From Cladosporium sp. IMV 00045 (Eukaryota > Ascomycota > Dothideomycetes > Cladosporiales > Cladosporiaceae): 64,000 nucleotides of DNA. Location: positions 1 through 64,000 of the forward strand of contig MSJI02000259.1 in the NCBI GenBank assembly GCA_001931905.2. Direction: 5' to 3'. Both the position numbers and the translations under genes were made by a program. Numbering within the stretch: position 1 is the first letter of the stretch; each line of letters begins with the position of its first letter. Below the pieces are notes generated by a model. That model searched no databases. It saw nothing but the letters and a program-made list of their open reading frames with translations, and was not told the origin of the DNA. Below are positions 58,393 through 64,000 of the stretch, piece by piece.

Positions 58393-59243
58393 CGTCCAAC
58401 GATCGATCAGGCAATTGCCCAAGCCACGTCGACATGTCTCTGCCATGCCTGGGAGCTTACGAGCAAAGCTGAGCATCATTGTTGGCATCGCCTCATCTTG
58501 GCGAACTGATGTAACTCATGGCGTGACAACAACATACCTCCCGAAGTCCGTCGGTCTATTCATGTCTTACAATGTTCACATCGATTGAAGTTTCCTCCCT
58601 CTCTGCCTTCAACCATCCACAGATATGAGAGATGAACGTCAGACAAGCCTTCCGAGCAGATCCTATTTTTACGCTCCGACCATGGCGTTGTGAGATAGAA
58701 TGTCAAACGCTCTGATGAACTCGCAAGATCAATGGTCAGACACAATAGGAAAGCCTTGACTAGGTGTGCATCGCACAAGAAGAGGAGAAAATAGCTCAAG
58801 GCTCCGCATGAAAGCCAAGAGACAAGTCCCAGGCGGACATTGAATCTAGGCCCGTAGAAACAACCACAGATCATGCCAGAGCAGTGGTGTGAGGTGGCAG
58901 GGCTGAGAGTACGGTGGGTGAAACGAGAGCCAATGGAGAGGTGAGAGTTTGGGGCGGGGCTGAAGCGGTGCTGCCGGATTCGTTCTCGGGGCTGGCTTGC
59001 GCCTTGATGCTGGTGCCACTGTGCTCTGATGCTTCAACTGACATGGCTTGACAAGTCTGTGTTGGTGGTGACATGTGCGTGCGTGGGTTCACGGCGGTGG
59101 TGCAAGGATGGAGGTACGAGATGGGCGGACACGTGCTGGGTGAGATGCAGTCGCTGGCGATCGCGATGTGTTGTGTCGCGTTGCGACAACACAATCTTCA
59201 AGGGTAGTGGTGTGCGACTTCCATCTCCCATCTCATAGCAAGT
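58393..59243. other. Intergenic, divergent promoter region
   Basis: Between the GPI-type protein gene and the pepsin-like gene. I looked for a signal-peptide exon for the latter and found none in phase. Confidence 0.5.
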
Positions 59244-60868
59244 ATGTCATTCCCTGTTCCCTTGATAATCGAACCAAGCGGTGTCTGGGCCGGTGCGGAC
59301 GGAAACTGGTCAACATGGAGTCTCCAAGTCGGCACTCCGCCGCAACAATTCAACGTGCTGCCATCAACGTCGCACGGCGAGGTCTGGATACCCGTGACGG
59401 AGGGCTGCTCGTGGCTCCCATCGACAATCGACTGTGGGAAGTTGAGAGGCATAGGATCTTTCCAGGGAGCGCAGAGTCTGGGTTTCCAGGATAATTCCTC
59501 GACAACATGGGATCCGATTGGAATTTACGAGCTGTCTGTTGGTAGTGATTTGTTCAATACCTCGGAATCTGGTCTTTATGGTTTAGAAACCGTCTCTTTG
59601 GACGAGAATGTGTCAGTACCCGAGCAGATTATTGCTGGCATCGCGACGCAAGATTTCTGGTTGGGCAGCATGGGTCTCAATCAGCAGAGCTCAAATTTCC
59701 CAGTGTTGAATGAGAGCGCTTCTAGTTTGCTCGACAAGATGAAAGCACAGAATCGTACACCCAGCGTTTCATTTAGCCTTGCGGTGGGAGCTTCGTACGG
59801 TAGGTCATTGTTGAGACCATAATGCGAAACTGGATGCATGCTAACAATATGCGAGCAGACTCCTCCCCTGGCAGTCTGATCATTGGCGGCTTCGACAGAA
59901 ACATCCCACAAGACGCCGGCGTCGAAGTTGCGATATCCAGAGGTCTCAACCGCTCACTAATCGCCAATGTGCAAAGCATAGTGGCAACGAACACACCGCA
60001 AGGCACAGTCTCCCTAACCCACGAGCTCCCAAGCCTCTCAGTCGCCATTGACTCAGGAGTCTCGCAACTCTGGCTACCCAGAACAATCTGCGACGACCTA
60101 GCCAGCATCCTAAACCTGACCTACGACTCAACAACAGGCCTCTACCTAATCTCCGACCCGTCCCGCAACAGACTACTAGACCTCTCACCCGAATTCACAT
60201 TCACACTCTCAGCAAACGCAACCTCCAACTCAACAGCCGACATCGTCATCCCCTACGCAGCCTTTGACCTCTCAGTCGGGATCCCAACCTACAACGCCAG
60301 CACGACGTACTTCCCCATCCGCCGCGCCCCAACCGACAATCTCTTCGTCCTCGGCCGTGCCTTCCTGCAAGAAGCCTATCTCGTCGTAGACTGGGAGCGG
60401 AACAACTTCACAATCGGCCAGGCGAAGCACGAGAGGAATTCCAACCCCAACATCACACCAATCCTACCGCCGAGCGATTCGCCAGAAGAGTCTTCCGGGC
60501 TGGGTGCCGGCGTCGTCGCCGGAATCGTCGTAGGCACTGTCGCCTTCCTCGTCCTCACCGCAATACTCGCCTACCTCCTTTGGCGCCGGAGGCATCCACC
60601 AGCTCAAGCCGCAGAGGGAGGTACGAGCGACGAGAAGCCAAGACCAAGCTCGCCGTTTCCGCCGGATAAGAAGAAGGAGGAGACGACTGTGGCGGAACTT
60701 TCGGCGAGTGACGCTTTGCTGGCGGAGGCGAGTTCGAATCCGGTTCATGAGTTGCATCAGGATCAGGTTCCGTTTCAGCTTATGTCGGAGCCGGTTTATG
60801 AGTTGGAGGCGGAGAGGGTGGAGGGGGAATTGGAGGCGAAGGAGAAGGGGAAGGATGGGGTGGTTTGA
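59244..60868 (+). CDS. Membrane-anchored pepsin-like protein lacking the first catalytic Asp
   Basis: Exons 59244-59799 and 59859-60868 give 521 aa with the A1 aspartic-protease layout: WSTWSLQVGTPPQQFNVLP, SLIIGGFD, the second active-site loop VAIDSGVSQLWLP (D250), and LFVLGRAFLQEAYLVVDW. The first loop, normally DTGSS, reads STSHG (41-45), so one of the two catalytic Asp residues is missing and proteolysis is unlikely. After the domain come a Ser/Pro linker, a TM (LGAGVVAGIVVGTVAFLVLT), RRRH and an acidic cytosolic tail. A surface receptor- or binding-type role is possible. No signal peptide is visible at MSFPVPLIIEPSG; an upstream exon may be missing. Confidence 0.85.
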
Positions 60869-61089
60869 TGGTGTAATTAATTGGAGGGGTGGAGGGGGTT
60901 GAGGCAAATATTGGATGTTCGTGTGATGGGGTGAGATTACTGGTCTGTAATGTTCATGTGTTTGTTCATTATTCGTGGTCGTTGTTCATTTGAGATACTT
61001 GCCGTGGCAATACCCTCTGTATATCAGAACATCATGCAGCTGTCAGCTTAAAACCAGCAGCTCCTCTCACTAAAACCCCAACCCACGCC

Positions 61090-61860
61090 TCACTCATCCA
61101 CATTAGTCGCCAACGCCACCATACTATACTCAATACTCCCATCAGCCATCTTGATATACTTGCCCACCCCCATCTCCAGCGCCTTTTCGCTGACCAAGTC
61201 GCCACCTTCAGGCAACAACCCATGATCCAACGGCCCGTCCCAATTCCCATTCATCTCGTACAAATGCCCATCCTTCCCCTTCACAAAGGCGAGAAAATGG
61301 AACCCAACCCCCTCCTCCGAGCCCGGAGCGTACGAGTCTCCCCTCCTCGCAGCGTCCATGTGCGCATGCTCCAGCGCGGAAGAATTGTACAGCACGTCTG
61401 CACGCTGGGCGGGTTTGAGAGGCATGGCTTCCTGCAGGAGTTTGTCGAGCAGAGAATCAGGTTGGACGAACTGCTTGGCGGTGCCGTTGCTGATACAGTG
61501 CAAGAGGGCAATGAGCCCGCACGCATTGCCGATCGTCTGCGCGAACCACGTCACGGGCTCGTCCGCGCCGCTGCCGGCGTAGGTGAGCTTTTCGACGTCG
61601 AAGTCGGGGCTGTCGCCGTGGATTGTGTAGTACACGTCGCTCGGCGCGATGAAAATCAGGGAGTGCACGGGGCGAGGGATGAAGGAGAGGAGCTCCGGGT
61701 CGAGGCTGTAGATGTCGTAGAAGCCGAGTTGGGGCGAGACGCCGAGGGTGTGGATGAGGTGGGTGAAGACTGAGGGGTTGTTTTCGAGGGGGATCACGGT
61801 TTTGCGGCCTTGGGCGTCGAAGGTGACGCCGGGGGCGTTGTGGGTTTGCTGGGTGGTCAT
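61090..61860 (-). CDS. YUH1: Ubiquitin carboxyl-terminal hydrolase, UCH family
   Basis: Peptidase C12 deubiquitinase that trims small adducts from the ubiquitin C-terminus. Single exon, 256 aa, close to UCH-L3/Yuh1 size. The oxyanion Gln and nucleophile lie in QTIGNACGLIALLH (Q108, C114), and the catalytic His in GVGFHFLAFV (H188). The third catalytic position, Asp in the usual LYELDG, is Asn here (LYEMNG, N204). The start MTTQQTHNAPGV is chosen because residues encoded upstream (to 62022) are low-complexity His/Pro without conservation features. The crossover-loop region is ordinary. The Asn change is discussed as a finding. Confidence 0.92.
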   Translation of the reverse strand: MTTQQTHNAPGVTFDAQGRKTVIPLENNPSVFTHLIHTLGVSPQLGFYDIYSLDPELLSFIPRPVHSLIFIAPSDVYYTIHGDSPDFDVEKLTYAGSGADEPVTWFAQTIGNACGLIALLHCISNGTAKQFVQPDSLLDKLLQEAMPLKPAQRADVLYNSSALEHAHMDAARRGDSYAPGSEEGVGFHFLAFVKGKDGHLYEMNGNWDGPLDHGLLPEGGDLVSEKALEMGVGKYIKMADGSIEYSMVALATNVDE

Positions 61861-62806
61861 TGTTGGGTGGCGATGTTGGTGGTGTTTGTGGTGTTTGTGG
61901 GTGGGAGGTGGAGAAAGCAGGAGATGTTGGTGTTGACCAGTGATTTTTCCTACCTTACAACAGACACTTTTACGCCTTTCACGTGAGGCTGCCGTGGTAG
62001 ACGAGGCATGTGGTGTAAGCATGCATGGGTGGTAGCATGCAGGAACGAGGCATACATGTAGCAGATATCTTGAAGGATGCCTAAAAGTCCTGCCTCACTG
62101 CCTTACTGCCTTGTCGCCTTATTACCTTATCAGCTTATCGCCTGATTGCCTTGTCGCCTGACCATCATCCATGACACAGACAACGTCTGATCAGCACAAA
62201 AGATGGAGGAGAGGTGTGGAGAGGGAAGCTCTCTCTCGAAGTCATCTCATCAAGCCCAGCAAAGACCTTCCTTGATGAGGTAAAACCAAGACCCTGGGCT
62301 ATGGAGCGGGTCATAGTGCAGACGCACGGACTTGAGCCTCTGATAGCCGTGCGGCCGGGCGATGAAGCCGACAGGGCGTGACAGAGTGGGAACTGATAGA
62401 CTGATTAGGTGAAGGTATCACGAACGCCTTGGGCCCTTTGGCCTTGTCGCCGACCCAAGGACTGCTGGATTGATCTCTTTTGCTGCATTGAGGCGGCTAT
62501 ATGCTCGGAGGCCCGTCGATCAGTTAGTCAAGGGCGTAAGACACTCTGCTGCTACATCTGCTTCTTTTCTTCCAAACTCTCTTTTCTCCCATACACCTAC
62601 ATCCACCTTCTCCCCTCCACCCTTCCTCTCTATATTTCCCTCTGCAGTGATAGTACGCCATACACTTTTTCTTTCGCGTCGCGAGGATCGTCGGCCACTC
62701 GGGCATTGTCGCATTACCTCATTCCTGCACAGAGCTCTTGCATACGGTACCTTGTTACTCTCACGAGTATAAGCTACTGCCTGCATTGAGGCTCAAATCC
62801 CAAAAG
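61861..62806. other. Intergenic, promoters of UCH and GCV2
   Basis: Holds the 8-bp tandem repeat and, near the GCV2 start, CT-rich sequence typical of a housekeeping promoter. No gene is seen. Confidence 0.6.
62090..62161 (+). repeat. Nine-copy degenerate 8-bp tandem repeat
   Basis: Nine back-to-back 8-mers related to CTGCCTTA, for example CTGCCTCA, CTGCCTTA, CTGCCTTG, TCGCCTTA, TCGCCTGA. It is non-coding, between the UCH and GCV2 genes. Confidence 0.85.
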
Positions 62807-64000
62807 ATGAGCACATCCTCTGTCGCCTTGCGCCTCCGCGCGCAATGGCTGTCTACACGTCGCCCTCTTTCACCTCGCTGCGTTCTACTGAACCGTTCTG
62901 TCGCGAGAGTCCCAGCCAAGCAGTTCTCGCGCACTGCCACTCGTCCATTCTACTCGAGCTCCACCGACGACACTCGCGGCACTGATCCCAAGATTCAGAG
63001 CGAGTCCATTTTCACACCTCTCGACACTTTCCCTCGTCGTCACATTGGCCCAAATGCGGAGTCTTCCGAGGCCATGCTCAAGGCGCTGGATCCTCCAGTA
63101 AAGAGCCTGGACGATTTCGTTAGATCCGTTCTCCCAGCCGACATTCTGTCGAGCAAGAACCTCAAGGTCGACGGTCCTAAGCTCGAGTCTGGCTCCATGG
63201 CCACCAGCGAGGGTGGCTACTCCGAGAGCCAGCTTATCGCCCGTCTGAGAGAGATCGCCGGCGAGAACAAGGTCTACAAGAGCTACATTGGCTGTGGATA
63301 CGCGGGCACAAGGACGCCCGAGGCCATCAAGCGTAACATCCTTGAGAACCCCGGTTGGTACACCAGCTACACGCCATACCAGCCTGAGATCAGTCAGGGA
63401 AGGTTGGAGTCTTTGTTGAACTTCCAGACCATGGTTGCGGACTTGACTGGTCTCGCATTCTCTAACGCCTCCGTTCTGGACGAGGCCACTGCCGCCGCGG
63501 AGGCCATGACTTTGTCAATCAACGCTCTTCCCATGGCGAGACAGAAGCGCGCGAATAAGGTCTTCCTGGTCTCCCACCTTTGCCACCCTCAGACTATTGC
63601 GGTGCTTGAGAGCAGAGCGCAAGGATTCGGCGTCACCATCGAGGTCGCCGATGTGCTGAAGAACAACTCTGAGCGCGTCGATGCTGTTGGCGAGGATCTG
63701 GTTGGTGTGCTCGCACAGTACCCGGACACTCTTGGCGGTGTCGAGGACTACAAGGGTCTGGCGGATAAGGTGCACAAGCTCAAGGGTACTCTTTCTGTAG
63801 GCACCGATTTGCTTGCCCTGACTCTTCTCACGCCACCCGGCGAGTTCGGCGCGGACGTTGCGTTTGGTAACGCGCAGCGTTTCGGTGTACCTTTTGGATT
63901 CGGTGGCCCTCATGCAGCATTCTTTGCCGTGAGCGATGCCTACAAGAGGAAGATTCCCGGTCGTATCATTGGTCTTTCCAAGGACCGTCTGGGCGACAAC
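62807..64000 (+). CDS. GCV2: Glycine dehydrogenase (decarboxylating), P-protein, 5' part
   Basis: The P-protein of the mitochondrial glycine cleavage system decarboxylates glycine with PLP and passes the aminomethyl group to the lipoyl H-protein. The window ends inside the gene; 398 codons are present of a protein usually about 1,000-1,070 aa. The N-terminus is a mitochondrial targeting sequence (MSTSSVALRLRAQWLSTRRP). The family start DTFPRRHIGPN follows, then YIGCGYAGTRTPEAIKRNI, NPGWYTSYTPYQPEISQGR and FGVPFGFGGPHAAFFA. No intron is seen in this part. The PLP lysine lies beyond the window. Confidence 0.96.
   Translation, partial: MSTSSVALRLRAQWLSTRRPLSPRCVLLNRSVARVPAKQFSRTATRPFYSSSTDDTRGTDPKIQSESIFTPLDTFPRRHIGPNAESSEAMLKALDPPVKSLDDFVRSVLPADILSSKNLKVDGPKLESGSMATSEGGYSESQLIARLREIAGENKVYKSYIGCGYAGTRTPEAIKRNILENPGWYTSYTPYQPEISQGRLESLLNFQTMVADLTGLAFSNASVLDEATAAAEAMTLSINALPMARQKRANKVFLVSHLCHPQTIAVLESRAQGFGVTIEVADVLKNNSERVDAVGEDLVGVLAQYPDTLGGVEDYKGLADKVHKLKGTLSVGTDLLALTLLTPPGEFGADVAFGNAQRFGVPFGFGGPHAAFFAVSDAYKRKIPGRIIGLSKDRLGDN

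Overview
The window is nuclear DNA of a filamentous ascomycete (Pezizomycotina). A dothideomycete-like fungus is my best guess, but that placement is inference. The evidence is short spliceosomal introns (about 45-110 bp, GTRNGT donors, CTRAC-type branch sites), a lone dispersed 5S rRNA gene, and the gene families present: HET domain, Zn2Cys6, CrnA-type nitrate transporter, Kre9-like and GPI-type wall proteins. One gene is broken by stops of the kind repeat-induced point mutation (RIP) makes. All exon joins were read by eye and checked for reading-frame arithmetic; no alignment was run.

Layout. 0-17 kb is mostly ordinary: profilin, AP-2 alpha adaptin, a Brl1/Brr6-type nuclear-envelope protein, an NTF2-like protein, an unknown two-TM protein with a duplicated Cys motif, a BYS1/thaumatin-like secreted protein, a Ser/Gly-rich secreted protein and an HSL-type alpha/beta hydrolase. 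17-31 kb is gene-poor and accessory-like: weak relics, a GPI-type gene with four in-frame stops, a TA-rich patch and an adenylation-domain fragment. Among these sit some intact small genes: an NFKBIL1-like RWHPDK protein, an unknown 176-aa protein, a Zn2Cys6-only protein, a 5S rRNA and a C4 zinc-ribbon protein. 31-37 kb holds a frameshifted HET gene, an FAD monooxygenase and an SDR.

37-50 kb returns to core functions: PRMT1, an unknown five-exon gene, an unknown two-exon gene, an alkyltransferase-like protein with a 13-nt microexon, the splicing factor CWC26, and a nitrate transporter whose promoter carries two NirA-type and several GATA sites. 50-61 kb is a run of cell-surface genes: a Kre9-like TM protein, a small TM protein, a secreted Thr/Val-rich protein, a large GPI-type protein and a membrane-anchored pepsin-like protein lacking the first catalytic Asp. 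The window closes with a ubiquitin C-terminal hydrolase carrying an Asp-to-Asn change at a catalytic position, and the 5' part of the glycine decarboxylase P-protein gene.

There are no operons. The genes most likely to work together are the divergent monooxygenase/SDR pair and the surface genes at 50-61 kb. I found no wholly new system. The best leads are the RIP-like pseudogene, the decayed HET gene, the microexon, the nitrate promoter, the RHPxQR-repeat hydrolase, and the enzymes with altered catalytic or structural residues.
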